This document shows, one piece after another, positions 46,347 through 55,760 of a DNA stretch of 64,000 bases (within the stretch, counting starts at the first letter, position 1; every line of letters starts with the position of its first letter). Position numbers and translations under genes: made by a program. The stretch is from Halomonas shengliensis. Lineage in GTDB: Bacteria; Pseudomonadota; Gammaproteobacteria; Pseudomonadales; Halomonadaceae. The notes under the pieces are model-generated. The model was not told the origin of the DNA and searched no databases. It saw only the letters and a list, made by a program, of their open reading frames with translations. Where the stretch lies: assembly GCF_900104135.1 (NCBI RefSeq), contig NZ_FNIV01000002.1, positions 434,001-498,000 on the forward strand. Direction: 5' to 3'.

Positions 46347-48298
46347 CAGCGCGTCTCCTCCGCCGCGGCGTCGCCGACCAGGCGCCAACGGATGGCGGCC
46401 TCGATGCCGTCGGCGTCCAGGCCGCACTCCGCCAGCAGCTCGGCGGGCTTGCCGTGCTCGACGAAGGCGTCGGGCAGGCCCAGGTGGAGCAGCGGCGCGG
46501 TCACGCCCTCGGCGGCCAGCAGCTCACCCACCGCGCCGCCGGCACCGCCGGCCACCACGTTCTCCTCCAGGGTCACCAGCAGATCGTGGTCGGCGGCGGC
46601 GGCCAGCACGGCGTCGCGATCCAGGGGCTTTACAGAGCGCATGTTGAGGTGACTGGCGTCGAGCCGCTCCGCCACCTCGGCCGCCGGCGTGTTGAGGCTG
46701 CCGAAGGCGAGCAGGGCGATGCGCCGTCCGGCCCGGGCGCCGCTTTCGCGGCGCGGCTCGGCCTTGCCGATGGGCAGCGGCTCGAGGTGGGCGGGGATCT
46801 CGGCCCCGGGGCCGGTGCCGCGCGGGTAGCGCACCGCGGCGGGACCGGGGTGGTGGTAGGCGGCGCTGAGCATGGCGCGACACTCCGCCTCGTCGGCGGG
46901 CGCCAGCACCACCAGGCCGGGCACGCAGCGCAGGTAGCTGAGGTCCAGGGCGCCGTGGTGGGTGGGGCCATCCTCGCCCACCAGGCCGGCACGGTCGATG
47001 GCGAAGGTGACGTCGAGCTCCTGCACCGCCACGTCGTGGATCAGCTGGTCGTAGCCGCGCTGCAGGAAGGTGGAGTAGATCGCCACCACAGGCTTCATGG
47101 CCTCGCAGGCCATGCCCGCGGCCAGGGTCACCGCGTGCTGCTCGGCGATCGCCACGTCGAAGTAGCGCTCCGGGTACTGCTGCGAGAAGCGCACCAGGTC
47201 GGAGCCCTCGCGCATCGCCGGGGTGATGCCGATCAGGCGCGCGTCGGCGGCGGCCATGTCGCACAGCCAGTCGCCGAAGACGTTGCAGTACTTCTTCTTC
47301 GGCGCGGCGGGCGGCTTCTCCGGCGGGGGAGCAGGCCTGAGCGGCGGCGGAGTCTCGCCGTTCTTCTCCAGCTTGGTGATGGCGTGGTAGCCGATGGGGT
47401 CCGCCTCGGCGGGCAGGAAGCCCTTGCCCTTGCAGGTCTTGACGTGGAGGAACTGCGGCCCCTCCAGGTCACGCATGTTGCGCAGGGTCTGCAGCAGCAG
47501 CGGCAGGTCATGGCCATCGATGGGGCCGATGTAGTTGAAGCCCATCTCCTCGAAGAGGGTGGCCGGGCTGACCATGCCCTTCATGTGCTCCTCGGTGCGC
47601 CGCGCCAGTTCCAGCGCCCCCGGCAGGTGCGAGAGCACCTTCTTGCCGCCCTCGCGCATGGTGGTATAGGGCTTGCTGGTCAGGATCCGCGCCAGGTAGC
47701 TGGCGATGCCGCCGACGTTCTCGGAGATCGACATCTCGTTGTCGTTGAGCACCACCAGCAGATTAGCGTCGACGTGGCCGGCGTGGGCCAGGGCCTCGAA
47801 GGCCATGCCCGCGGTCAGGGCGCCATCGCCGATCACCGCGCAGACGCGGCGCCGCTCGCCGCGGCTGCGGGCGGCCAGCGCCATGCCCAACGCCGCCGAG
47901 ATGGAGGTGCTGGAGTGGCCGACTCCGAAGGTGTCGTACGCCGACTCGGCGCGCCGCGGGAAGGCGGCCAGGCCGCCGTAGTGGCGGATGTTGGGCATCG
48001 CCTCGCGGCGCCCGGTGAGGATCTTGTGGGGATAGGCCTGGTGGCCCACGTCCCATACCAGGCGATCGTGGGGCGTCTCCAACGCCTGGTGCAGGGCCAC
48101 GGTGAGCTCGACGACGCCGAGGCCGGCCCCGAAGTGCCCCCCGGAGACGCCCACGCTGTAGAGCAGGTAGGCGCGCAGCTCGTCGGCCACCTGCGCCAGC
48201 TGCGTGGTGGACATGGCGCGCAGCGCGGCCGGGGTGTCCAGAGTGTCGAGCAGCGGCGTGGCCGGACGCTCGACGGGAATGTCATCGAACAGCTTCAT
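46346..48298 (-). CDS. dxs: 1-Deoxy-D-xylulose-5-phosphate synthase
   Basis: Dxs condenses pyruvate and glyceraldehyde-3-phosphate with thiamine diphosphate, the first step of the MEP isoprenoid route. The 650-residue protein has [20 protein letters not shown], the ThDP motif [20 protein letters not shown] ... [16 protein letters not shown], and AGLVEDGPTHH-type [21 protein letters not shown] Pro-rich linker ([20 protein letters not shown]) separates the domains. The ATG at 48298 gives the conserved [18 protein letters not shown]; a GTG at 48325 would add 9 residues and overlap ispA. Neither start has a strong ribosome-binding site. Confidence 0.95.
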   Translation of the reverse strand: MKLFDDIPVERPATPLLDTLDTPAALRAMSTTQLAQVADELRAYLLYSVGVSGGHFGAGLGVVELTVALHQALETPHDRLVWDVGHQAYPHKILTGRREAMPNIRHYGGLAAFPRRAESAYDTFGVGHSSTSISAALGMALAARSRGERRRVCAVIGDGALTAGMAFEALAHAGHVDANLLVVLNDNEMSISENVGGIASYLARILTSKPYTTMREGGKKVLSHLPGALELARRTEEHMKGMVSPATLFEEMGFNYIGPIDGHDLPLLLQTLRNMRDLEGPQFLHVKTCKGKGFLPAEADPIGYHAITKLEKNGETPPPLRPAPPPEKPPAAPKKKYCNVFGDWLCDMAAADARLIGITPAMREGSDLVRFSQQYPERYFDVAIAEQHAVTLAAGMACEAMKPVVAIYSTFLQRGYDQLIHDVAVQELDVTFAIDRAGLVGEDGPTHHGALDLSYLRCVPGLVVLAPADEAECRAMLSAAYHHPGPAAVRYPRGTGPGAEIPAHLEPLPIGKAEPRRESGARAGRRIALLAFGSLNTPAAEVAERLDASHLNMRSVKPLDRDAVLAAAADHDLLVTLEENVVAGGAGGAVGELLAAEGVTAPLLHLGLPDAFVEHGKPAELLAECGLDADGIEAAIRWRLVGDAAAEETR

Positions 48299-48314
48299 GA
48301 GGGCATCTGTCGTG

Positions 48315-49199
48315 TCAGTGGTCACGCTCGATCATGTATCGGGCCAGCGCCGCCAGCGGCTGCCCGGCTTCACCCAGCGGCGCCAGGGCGGCGACGGCCT
48401 CCTCCACCAGTCCGGCGGCCCGCTGCCTGGCGCCCGCCAGCCCCAGCAGGGATGGGTAGGTGGGCTTGTCGCGGGCGGCGTCGGCCCCCGAGGCCTTGCC
48501 CAGGGTGGCGGTATCCCCGATCACGTCGAGCACGTCGTCATGGATCTGGAAGGCCAGGCCGATGGCCCGGGCATAGGCCTCCAGGGCCGCCAGCCGCGGG
48601 TCCTCCTCGGCCACCGCGGCCAGCCCGCCGAGGCGCACCGCGGCACGGATCAGCGCCCCGGTCTTGTGGGCATGCATGGTGGCCAGCGCCTCGACGTCGG
48701 GATGGCCACCCACGGCGGCGAGGTCCAGCGCCTGGCCGGCCACCATGCCGTCGCGCCCCGCCGCCTCGGCCAGGGTGACGATCATCGCCGCCAGGCGCGG
48801 ATGGGCGCTGGCGGCGATCACCTCGAAGGCCAGCGACTGCAGGGCGTCGCCGGCCAGTATCGCGGTGGCCTCGTCATAGGCGCGGTGCACGGTAGGCTGG
48901 CCGCGGCGCAGGTCGTCGTCGTCCATGGCCGGCAGGTCATCGTGGACCAGCGAGTAGGCGTGGATCAGCTCGATGGCCACGGCCGGCGCGTCGAGGTGGG
49001 CATCGTCGGCCCCCAGGGCGCGACCGGCGGCATACACCAGCAGCGGGCGCAGGCGCTTGCCGCCCACCAGCACGCCGTGGCGCATGGCGGCCTCGAGGCG
49101 CGGCGCGGGGGCCTCGCGCGCGCCGAACAGTGCCTCCAGGCGGGCATCGGCGCGGGCGCGATCCGCGGCCAGGGCGGCCGCCAGGGCGTCAGCGTTCAC
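48315..49199 (-). CDS. ispA: Farnesyl diphosphate synthase
   Basis: IspA makes geranyl and farnesyl diphosphate for quinone and undecaprenyl synthesis. The 294-residue protein has both Asp-rich motifs ([20 protein letters not shown] and [20 protein letters not shown]), plus [20 protein letters not shown] and [10 protein letters not shown]. The GTG at 49199 is preferred because GGGAGG lies 6 bases upstream; the GTG at 49205 abuts that sequence. It overlaps the end of xseB and precedes dxs, giving the conserved xseB-ispA-dxs series. Confidence 0.95.
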   Translation of the reverse strand: MNADALAAALAADRARADARLEALFGAREAPAPRLEAAMRHGVLVGGKRLRPLLVYAAGRALGADDAHLDAPAVAIELIHAYSLVHDDLPAMDDDDLRRGQPTVHRAYDEATAILAGDALQSLAFEVIAASAHPRLAAMIVTLAEAAGRDGMVAGQALDLAAVGGHPDVEALATMHAHKTGALIRAAVRLGGLAAVAEEDPRLAALEAYARAIGLAFQIHDDVLDVIGDTATLGKASGADAARDKPTYPSLLGLAGARQRAAGLVEEAVAALAPLGEAGQPLAALARYMIERDH

Positions 49200-49479
49200 C
49201 GTCACCCTCCCTCGGCGGCGCGAAGGGCTCGAGCTCGATGCCGCCCTCGGCGCCCCCGGTCAGGGTACGCACCTTGAGTTCCGCCTCGTCGAGGCGCCGC
49301 TGGGCATCGCGGGTCAGCCTGACCCCCTCCTCGAAGGCGGCCAGCGACGCCTCCAGCGACAGCTCGCCGGACTCCAGCCGCGCCACCAGGCCCTCGAGCC
49401 GCTCGACGGTGGCGGCGAAGTCCCGCGGCGCGGCCTCGTCGGCCGAGGCCGACCGGGACCGCTCGTTGCGCTCTGCCAT
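49189..49479 (-). CDS. xseB: Exodeoxyribonuclease VII small subunit
   Basis: XseB is the small helical subunit of exonuclease VII. The 96-residue protein has DFAATVERLEGLVARLESGE LSLEASLAAFEEGVRLTRDA QRRLDEAELKVRTL, the helical hairpin diagnostic for the family, between a Ser/Glu-rich start and a disordered acidic tail. A TGTATACT extended -10 lies at about 49532-49539 on the minus strand. It begins the xseB-ispA-dxs-djlA series. Confidence 0.92.
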   Translation of the reverse strand: MAERNERSRSASADEAAPRDFAATVERLEGLVARLESGELSLEASLAAFEEGVRLTRDAQRRLDEAELKVRTLTGGAEGGIELEPFAPPREGDGER

Positions 49480-49654
49480 GCTGCGTCTCACCGCCCCCTG
49501 ATCGTCATGGAAAGGTCATGCAAAGGGCGACAGTATACACGCTCCCCCCCGGGGGTCGTCTGCCCCGTCGGTCAGGCCCTGTGGCGGCATCAACTTGCAC
49601 CCGGCTCATGGGAGCAGCGCAGCATTTTCATCCTTATTCATCCGGCCCCTGTGC

Positions 49655-49660
49655 TAAGAT
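49655..49660 (+). promoter_or_regulatory. Extended -10 promoter of serA
   Basis: TGC-TAAGAT, an extended -10 with a 5/6 hexamer, ends 62 bases before the serA ATG. The serA-xseB gap (243 bases) is otherwise featureless apart from this and the divergent xseB -10. Confidence 0.5.
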
Positions 49661-49722
49661 AGCGCCCTCTCACCTGTTCATGACACTGCATGCGGCACGC
49701 GCCGGAAGGGGTTGATTCGACC

Positions 49723-50973
49723 ATGGCCAAGACGTCCCTGGACAAGAGCAAGATCAAGATCCTGCTGCTCGAGGGCATCCACCAGACCGCGGTGGACAAT
49801 CTGCGCAACGCCGGGTACTCGAACATCGAGCACCTGCCCACCTCGCTGGATGAAGCCGCGCTGATCGAGAAGATCCGCGACGTCCACTTCATCGGCATCC
49901 GCTCGCGCACCCAGCTCACCGAGCGCGTCTTCGCCGCCGCCGAGAAACTGGTGGCCGTGGGCTGCTTCTGCATCGGCACCAACCAGGTCGACCTCGACGC
50001 CGCCCTCGCCCGCGGCATCCCGGTGTTCAACGCCCCCTACTCCAACACCCGCTCGGTGGCCGAGCTGGTGCTGGCCGAGGCGATCATGCTGCTGCGCGGC
50101 ATCCCCGAGAAGAACGCCCGCGCCCACCAGGGCGGCTGGCTGAAGAGCGCCAAGAACTCCCACGAGGCGCGCGGCAAGACCCTGGGGATCGTCGGCTACG
50201 GCAGCATCGGCTCGCAGCTCTCGGTACTGGCCGAGTCACTGGGCTTCGACGTCATCTACTACGACGTGATTGCCAAGCTGGGCATGGGCAACGCCCGCCA
50301 GGTGGGCAGCCTCGACGAGCTGCTGGGCAAGGCGGACGTGGTCAGCCTGCATGTGCCGGAGCTCCCCTCCACCCGCTGGATGATCGGCGCCGAACAGATC
50401 GCGCGCATGAAGCCGGGCGCCATCCTGATCAATGCCTCCCGTGGCAGCGTGGTGGTGATCGAACCCCTGGCCGAGGCGATCCGCGAGGGGCGCCTCAACG
50501 GTGCCGCGGTGGACGTCTTCCCGGTGGAGCCCAAAGGCAACGACGAGGAGTTCGAGAGCCCGCTGCGCGGCCTGGAGAACGTCATCCTCACCCCGCACAT
50601 CGGCGGCTCGACCCTGGAGGCCCAGGAGAACATCGGCATCGAGGTCTCCGAGAAGCTCGCCACCTACTCCGACAACGGCACCACCGTCACCTCGGTCAAC
50701 TTCCCCGAGGTGGCGCTGCCTTCCCACCCGGGCAAGCACCGCCTGCTGCACATCCACGAGAACGTGCCGGGGGTGATGTCCGAGATCAACCGGGTACTCT
50801 CCGAGAACGGCATCAACATCGCCGGCCAGTACCTGCAGACCAACGAGAAGGTCGGCTACGTGGTGATCGACGTCGACAAGGCCTATGGCCCCCAGGCGCT
50901 GGACGCCCTGCGCCATGTCGCCCACACCCTCAAGGTGCGGGTGCTCTACTCCGAGGGCAGCCAGGCAAACTGA
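49723..50973 (+). CDS. serA: D-3-phosphoglycerate dehydrogenase
   Basis: SerA oxidises 3-phosphoglycerate in the first step of serine synthesis. The 416-residue protein has the Rossmann motif LGIVGYGSIGSQLSVLAESL, VGCFCIGTNQVDLDAALARG, the catalytic region INASRGSVVVIEPLAEAIRE and LTPHIGGSTLEAQENIGIEV (His), and a C-terminal ACT domain (HENVPGVMSEINRVLSENGI) for serine feedback. This is the E. coli-like short form without the intervening domain. The ATG at 49723 begins the conserved MAKTSLDKSKIKILLLEGIH. Confidence 0.97.
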   Translation: MAKTSLDKSKIKILLLEGIHQTAVDNLRNAGYSNIEHLPTSLDEAALIEKIRDVHFIGIRSRTQLTERVFAAAEKLVAVGCFCIGTNQVDLDAALARGIPVFNAPYSNTRSVAELVLAEAIMLLRGIPEKNARAHQGGWLKSAKNSHEARGKTLGIVGYGSIGSQLSVLAESLGFDVIYYDVIAKLGMGNARQVGSLDELLGKADVVSLHVPELPSTRWMIGAEQIARMKPGAILINASRGSVVVIEPLAEAIREGRLNGAAVDVFPVEPKGNDEEFESPLRGLENVILTPHIGGSTLEAQENIGIEVSEKLATYSDNGTTVTSVNFPEVALPSHPGKHRLLHIHENVPGVMSEINRVLSENGINIAGQYLQTNEKVGYVVIDVDKAYGPQALDALRHVAHTLKVRVLYSEGSQAN

Positions 50974-51001
50974 TCGCCGCCGCTGCGGCTTCAGCCACTC
51001 C

Positions 51002-51030
51002 CGACCGCCGCGTCCCCGACGCGGCGGTCG
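51002..51030 (+). terminator. Terminator-like hairpin after serA
   Basis: CGACCGCCGCGTC (51002-51014), loop CCC, GACGCGGCGGTCG (51018-51030): a perfect 13-bp stem followed by TCGTTTC, 29 bases beyond the serA stop. Confidence 0.7.
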
Positions 51031-51131
51031 TCGTTTCGGGGCCACGACAGGCGAGCTCTTCCATGGTCGCAGTGCGCCCAGGGGCCCGGCCGCGCTAGGC
51101 TGTGACATCGGCACAACAGCGAGGAGCCCCC

Positions 51132-51920
51132 ATGAGCGAGACGACCCCGGCGGTGCGCCGCCATGACGCCGACGGCGTCACCACTCTGACCCTCAACCGC
51201 CCGGCGAGCTTCAATGCGCTCTCCGAGGAGATGCTCGAGGCGCTGGGCGCCGAGCTCGCGAGCCTGGCCGACGACGGCGGGGTGCGCTGCGTGGTGCTCG
51301 CCGCCGAGGGACGCGCCTTCTGCGCCGGCCATGACCTCAAGCAGATGCGCGCCCACGACGATGACCGCGACTACTTCCAGACGCTCTTCGCCCGCTGTGC
51401 CGGCGTGATGCAGCGCATCGTCGAGCTGCCAGTGCCGGTGATCGCCCGGGTCCAGGGCATCGCCACCGCCGCCGGCTGCCAGCTGGTGGCCAGCTGCGAC
51501 CTGGCGGTGGCCGCCCGCTCGGCGCGCTTCGCCGTCTCCGGCATCAACGCCGGGCTCTTCTGCTCCACCCCGGCGGTGGCGCTGTCGCGCAACGTGGCCC
51601 GCAAGCGCGCCATGGAGATGCTGCTCACCGGGGAGTTCATCGACGCCGAGACCGCCCGCGACTGGGCGCTGGTCAACCGGGTCGCCGACGACGAGGCCCT
51701 CGACGAGGCGGTGGCCGAGCTCGCCGCCAGCCTCTGCGCCAAGAGCGCGGTGGCGGTGCGCACCGGCAAGGCGATGTTCCAGCGCCAGCTGCGCATGCCG
51801 CTGGACGAGGCCTACGCCTTCGCCGGCGAGGTGATGGCCGGCAACATGCTGGCCGAGGACGTCGCCGAGGGCATCGACGCCTTTATCGAGAAGCGCCGCC
51901 CCGTATGGAAGGACCGCTGA
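51132..51920 (+). CDS. Enoyl-CoA hydratase/isomerase family protein (ECHDC3-like)
   Basis: The 262-residue crotonase-fold protein has LTLNRPASFNALSEEMLEAL, the oxyanion loop AFCAGHDLKQMRAHDDDRDY, and GIATAAGCQLVASCDLAVAA. The catalytic loop INAGLFCSTPAVALSR lacks the Glu of classical hydratases, the pattern of ECHDC3-type proteins, so hydratase activity is doubtful. GAGGAG lies 6 bases before the ATG. It is upstream of the IclR-family gene on the same strand but with a 117-base gap. Confidence 0.82.
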   Translation: MSETTPAVRRHDADGVTTLTLNRPASFNALSEEMLEALGAELASLADDGGVRCVVLAAEGRAFCAGHDLKQMRAHDDDRDYFQTLFARCAGVMQRIVELPVPVIARVQGIATAAGCQLVASCDLAVAARSARFAVSGINAGLFCSTPAVALSRNVARKRAMEMLLTGEFIDAETARDWALVNRVADDEALDEAVAELAASLCAKSAVAVRTGKAMFQRQLRMPLDEAYAFAGEVMAGNMLAEDVAEGIDAFIEKRRPVWKDR

Positions 51921-52037
51921 GGAGGAAGGACCGCCGAGCCCCGCGAGGGTCGTAATGGAAGCCATTTCCGCAGACGCGACAGGCGCGCCGCGACAGGGTA
52001 TCCTGTGGCGTCGAACCAAGGCAGAAGGAGTCACAGG

Positions 52038-52865
52038 GTGAGCGAAGTCAAGCGCAGGACGGCAGGACGCCCCGCCGGGTCCGGCAAGGCCACCGGCGGC
52101 CACAGCCAGTCGCTGGTGCGCGGCCTCAACCTGCTGGAGCGCCTGGCCGGCCACTCCGGCGGCCTGGCCCTCTCCGAGCTCGCCGAACAGGCCGACCTGG
52201 CCCCCTCGACCACCCACCGCCTGCTGCAGGCGCTGCAGAGCCAGGGCTTCGTCACCCAGGACGGCGAGCTCGGCGTCTGGAAGATCGACGTCAAGACCTT
52301 CCGCATCGGCAACAGCTTCCTGGAGGCCCGCGACTTCGTGGGCACCAGCCGCCCCTTCCTGCGCCGCCTCACCGCCGAGACCGGCGAGACCGCCAACCTC
52401 GGCATCCGCGACGGCGGCACCGCGGTGTTCCTGGCCCAGAGCGAGTCGCCGCAGATGATGCGCATGATCACTCGCCTCGGCTCCCGGGCGCCGCTGCACG
52501 CCTCGGGCGTGGGCAAGGCACTGATGGCCTGGCTGCCCGAGGACGAGCTCGAGCGCATCCTCGCCGAGCGGGGCCTGGCGCGGGTCACCGAGAACACACT
52601 GCATACCCCAGAGTCGCTGCGCGAGGGGCTCGCCGAGATCCGCCGCCAGGGCTTCGCCTGCGACCGCGAGGAGCACGCCATCGGCCTGCACTGCGTGGCC
52701 GCCTGCATCCACGACGAGCACGGCATCCCGCTCGCCGCCATCTCGGTCTCCGGCCCGGTGGCACGCATCCCCGAGGCGCGCCTGCTGGAGCTGGGCGCGC
52801 TGGTGCGCGACACCGCCGCCGAGATCACCGCCCGGCTGGGGGGGCGCATCCCGGAGGCGTGGTAA
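52038..52865 (+). CDS. IclR family transcriptional regulator
   Basis: The 275-residue protein has an N-terminal winged helix (SLVRGLNLLERLAGHSGGLA, LSELAEQADLAPSTTHRLLQ) and the IclR effector domain (TAETGETANLGIRDGGTAVF, PLHASGVGKALMAWLPEDEL, GFACDREEHAIGLHCVAACI, AAISVSGPVARI). The GTG start at 52038 has AAGGAG 8 bases upstream. Family members repress or activate small-carbon and aromatic catabolism. It is one candidate for the IclR-like palindrome at glcB, but nothing links them except family; the adjacent enoyl-CoA hydratase or another locus may be its target. Confidence 0.9.
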   Translation: MSEVKRRTAGRPAGSGKATGGHSQSLVRGLNLLERLAGHSGGLALSELAEQADLAPSTTHRLLQALQSQGFVTQDGELGVWKIDVKTFRIGNSFLEARDFVGTSRPFLRRLTAETGETANLGIRDGGTAVFLAQSESPQMMRMITRLGSRAPLHASGVGKALMAWLPEDELERILAERGLARVTENTLHTPESLREGLAEIRRQGFACDREEHAIGLHCVAACIHDEHGIPLAAISVSGPVARIPEARLLELGALVRDTAAEITARLGGRIPEAW

Positions 52866-52941
52866 CGCCGGCGGGTCGTGAAGCCACCGCCACGGCGGAG
52901 TACACTAGCGGCCGTCCCTTCGCTCCCACGAGGCCGCGCCG

Positions 52942-53970
52942 ATGCATCACCACCTGCTCTCCGTCGATTCCCTCTCCCGCGACGCTATCGATCACCTGAT
53001 GCGGGTGGCCGCCCGCATGGAGCCCATCGCCCAGCGGCGCCAGGTCACCCGGGTGCTGGAGGGTGCGGTGCTCGGCAACCTCTTCTTCGAGGCCAGCACC
53101 CGCACCCGGGTCAGCTTCAACGCGGCCTTCTGCCGGCTGGGCGGCAGCGTCTGCGACACCACCGGCTTCACCTTCTCCTCCATGGCCAAGGGCGAGTCGC
53201 TCTACGACACCAGCCGGGTGATGAGCGGCTACTGCGACGCCATCGTGATGCGCCATCCGGAGCTTGGCTCGGTGGCGGAGTTCGCCGCCGCCACCCACGT
53301 GCCGGTGATCAACGGCGGCGACGGCCCCGGCGAGCACCCCAGCCAGGCGCTTCTCGACTTCTACACCATCGACAAGGAGTTCACCCGGCTGGGCAAGGGG
53401 CTGGCCGGCGCCCATGTGCTGATGACCGGCGACCTCAAGTACGGGCGCACGGTGCACTCGCTGATCAAGCTGCTATCGCTCTACGATCCCATGCGCATCA
53501 CCCTGGTGGCGCCGCCGGGGCTGGAGATGCCCGGCCACCTGATCGACCTGGTCGCCTCCCGCGGGCATCGCATCGAACAGCATGACAGCCTGGCCCGGGA
53601 CTACGCCGACGTCGACGTGGTCTACACCACCCGCATCCAGAAGGAGCGCTTCACCGCCGAGATGAGCGAGGGCTTCAGCCTCTCCCGGGACTTCACCGTG
53701 GACCGCGCCTTCCTGGATCGGCGCTGCGGCCGCGACACCATCGTCATGCACCCGCTGCCCCGCGACAGCCGCCCCGAGGCCAACGACCTCGACGTCGACC
53801 TCAACGGCGACCCGCGCCTGGCGATCTTCCGCCAGACCGACAACGGCATCCCGGTGCGCATGGCGATCTTCGCCACCCTGCTGGAGGTCGACGGCCTGAT
53901 CGAGCAGGACCTGCGTCCGGTGCGCTGGTTCGTGCCGCCGCGCCTGGGCGTTGACGACCCGGCGCTCTAG
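52942..53970 (+). CDS. pyrB: Aspartate carbamoyltransferase catalytic chain
   Basis: PyrB makes carbamoyl-aspartate for pyrimidine synthesis. The 342-residue protein has the carbamoyl-phosphate motif FFEASTRTRVSFNAAFCRLG, GGDGPGEHPSQALLDFYTID, TGDLKYGRTVHSLIKLLSLY, and the HPLPR motif (VMHPLPRDSRPEANDLDVDL). Its length is slightly above the usual 305-330. No pyrC or pyrI gene is beside it, unlike the pyrR-pyrB-pyrC' layout in Pseudomonas. GAGG precedes the ATG. Confidence 0.95.
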   Translation: MHHHLLSVDSLSRDAIDHLMRVAARMEPIAQRRQVTRVLEGAVLGNLFFEASTRTRVSFNAAFCRLGGSVCDTTGFTFSSMAKGESLYDTSRVMSGYCDAIVMRHPELGSVAEFAAATHVPVINGGDGPGEHPSQALLDFYTIDKEFTRLGKGLAGAHVLMTGDLKYGRTVHSLIKLLSLYDPMRITLVAPPGLEMPGHLIDLVASRGHRIEQHDSLARDYADVDVVYTTRIQKERFTAEMSEGFSLSRDFTVDRAFLDRRCGRDTIVMHPLPRDSRPEANDLDVDLNGDPRLAIFRQTDNGIPVRMAIFATLLEVDGLIEQDLRPVRWFVPPRLGVDDPAL

Positions 53971-54045
53971 GCAACGCGCACTTTGGCCGCCCTTGCCTAT
54001 GCTGGTGGAGTGATCCCTTCCCCTGGCGGCATGAGGCACCACGAC

Positions 54046-54678
54046 ATGACCCTGCAACGCGCCTATCGGCTCCTGGCCCTGTTCTACACCGCGCTGCTGC
54101 TGATCGGGGCGATCGCCCTGCTGGCCGGCGGCGGCACCCTCCTCTCGCTGGCCCAGCTGGGCCTCGGCGTCCTGGCGGTGATGGGGCTGTGGGGCTACAT
54201 CCTGCAGCGCGGCGTGATGAGCCCGCGCCTGTGGCAGCCGCTGGCGGGGGCGCTGGCCGGCGCCGCCGTGGTGCAGCTGTGGGCGGTGCTCAGCATGTCG
54301 CTGTCCGGCGAGGCGCTGACCTGGATGCTGGCCAGCGCCATCTTCTCGGCACTGCTGGTGGTGATCCTCTACCGCTACGGCGATCGCGACCAGGCGCTGT
54401 GGGCCACCCCCGAGGAGCTGGAGGCCGCCCACCGCCTGGAGGCGCTGCTGGAGAAGGGGGAGGGCACGCTGACCGCCGAGGCGCGTGACGGCGAGCGCGA
54501 ATCGCGGGTGACGGTGACCCGCAGCGGCGACGAGTACCGCGCCAGCGTGACGCGGCGCCGCGCCGCCGAGCGCGAGTCCTTCGAGGAGCGCTTCCGCCAC
54601 CCCGCCACCCTGGTGTTCTTCCTGGAGAAGTTCGCCGGCGTCTCGGTGGCCGACTTCCGTCCGCCGGACGCCGCCTGA
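54046..54678 (+). CDS. Hypothetical membrane protein with C-terminal cytosolic domain
   Basis: A 210-residue protein with four hydrophobic spans (LLALFYTALLLIGAIALLAG, AQLGLGVLAVMGLWGYILQR, LAGALAGAAVVQLWAVLSMS, MLASAIFSALLVVILYRYGD), then a Glu/Arg-rich soluble tail (LEKGEGTLTAEARDGERESR). No family recognised. The ATG at 54046 has GAGG 9 bases upstream; an in-frame ATG at 54031 is also possible. It is convergent with ruvX, 3 bases away. Confidence 0.65.
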   Translation: MTLQRAYRLLALFYTALLLIGAIALLAGGGTLLSLAQLGLGVLAVMGLWGYILQRGVMSPRLWQPLAGALAGAAVVQLWAVLSMSLSGEALTWMLASAIFSALLVVILYRYGDRDQALWATPEELEAAHRLEALLEKGEGTLTAEARDGERESRVTVTRSGDEYRASVTRRRAAERESFEERFRHPATLVFFLEKFAGVSVADFRPPDAA

Positions 54679-54681
54679 GGC

Positions 54682-55140
54682 TCAGGAGCCCGGTGTTCCT
54701 GCGCGTGGCAGCCCCTCCCGGGCGGCGAACCAGCGCTCGACGATCAGCACCGCGCTGATGCCGTCGACCCCCTCGTCGCGCCAGCTGCGGTGCTGGCCGC
54801 GCGCCCGGGCGATCGCCTTGGCCTCGCCGGTGGAGCCACGCTCGTCGACCATCTCGCAGGGCACCCCGTAGCGGCCGAACAGGCGCTTGCCGAACTTGCG
54901 GGCGCGGGTGCTCATCTCCTGCTCCTCGCCGTCGGCGGTCAGCGGCAGCCCCACCACGAAGAGGTCGGGGCGCCACTCCTCCACCAGCCGCGCCACCCGC
55001 GCCCAGTCGGGGATCCCCTCGCGGGCCGGCAGCGGCTCGAGCTCCCGGGCGCTGCCCAGCAGCTCGTTGCCCACCGCCACGCCGATACGCCGGGTACCGA
55101 AGTCGAAGCCCAGGATCAGTCGCTCGCCTGGCCGGGCCAT
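54682..55140 (-). CDS. ruvX: Putative Holliday junction resolvase / pre-16S rRNA nuclease RuvX (YqgF)
   Basis: YqgF is an RNase H-fold nuclease that matures the 16S rRNA 5' end and is also called a putative Holliday junction resolvase. The 152-residue protein has ILGFDFGTRRIGVAVGNELL, LFVVGLPLTADGEEQEMSTR and EMVDERGSTGEAKAIARARG with the catalytic acids. It lies 31 bases after yqgE on the same strand, the usual order. Confidence 0.93.
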   Translation of the reverse strand: MARPGERLILGFDFGTRRIGVAVGNELLGSARELEPLPAREGIPDWARVARLVEEWRPDLFVVGLPLTADGEEQEMSTRARKFGKRLFGRYGVPCEMVDERGSTGEAKAIARARGQHRSWRDEGVDGISAVLIVERWFAAREGLPRAGTPGS

Positions 55141-55171
55141 CAGCGGCCTCCGCTCGAGCGGCGCGCCCGGC

Positions 55172-55744
55172 TCAAGAGTGCCCCGCCTCGCGGGTCATCA
55201 GGTTGAGGTCGACGCCGAGCAGGCCGGCGGCGGCGCCCAGGCGCTGCTCCGGCGGCACCTCGAAGAGGATGTCGCCGCGCCCCTCCACGGTGAGCCAGGC
55301 GTTGTCGAGCAGCTCGGCCTCGAGCTGGCCCGACTCCCAGCCGGCACAGCCCAGGCACACCAGGAAGTGCTCGGGGCCGCGCCCCGCAGCCAGCGCCTGG
55401 AGCATGTCCATGGAGGTGGTCAGGGCGATATCGTCGGTGACCTGGATGCTGGAGTCCCACTCGTCGCTGGCGCCGCGGTGCAGGATGAAGCCGCGATCCT
55501 TGTGCACCGGGCCGCCGAAGTAGACCGGGGCGTTGCGGTGCGGGCTCTCCTCGCCGCCCAGCTCCAGCTGCTCGAAGAGCGCCTCCAGGGTCAGCTCCAG
55601 GGGACGGTTGACGATCACCCCCATGGTGCCCTTCTCGTCATGGTCGCACAGGTAGGCGAGGCTGCCGGCGAAGTTGGGGTCTTCCAGGTGCGGCATCGCC
55701 AGCAGGAAGTGGTCTTTCAGGCCGAAGTTTTCCACGGATTGCAT
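55172..55744 (-). CDS. yqgE: YqgE/AlgH family protein
   Basis: The 190-residue protein has HFLLAMPHLEDPNFAGSLAY, MGVIVNRPLELTLEALFEQL, YFGGPVHKDRGFILHRGASD and FLVCLGCAGWESGQLEAELL, the complete DUF179 signature. In Pseudomonas AlgH affects alginate regulation, but the biochemical role is not known. The ATG at 55744 begins the conserved MQSVENFGLKDHFLLAMPHL. It precedes ruvX as in most gammaproteobacteria. Confidence 0.94.
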   Translation of the reverse strand: MQSVENFGLKDHFLLAMPHLEDPNFAGSLAYLCDHDEKGTMGVIVNRPLELTLEALFEQLELGGEESPHRNAPVYFGGPVHKDRGFILHRGASDEWDSSIQVTDDIALTTSMDMLQALAAGRGPEHFLVCLGCAGWESGQLEAELLDNAWLTVEGRGDILFEVPPEQRLGAAAGLLGVDLNLMTREAGHS

Positions 55745-55760
55745 GAGACTCCCCGGCGTT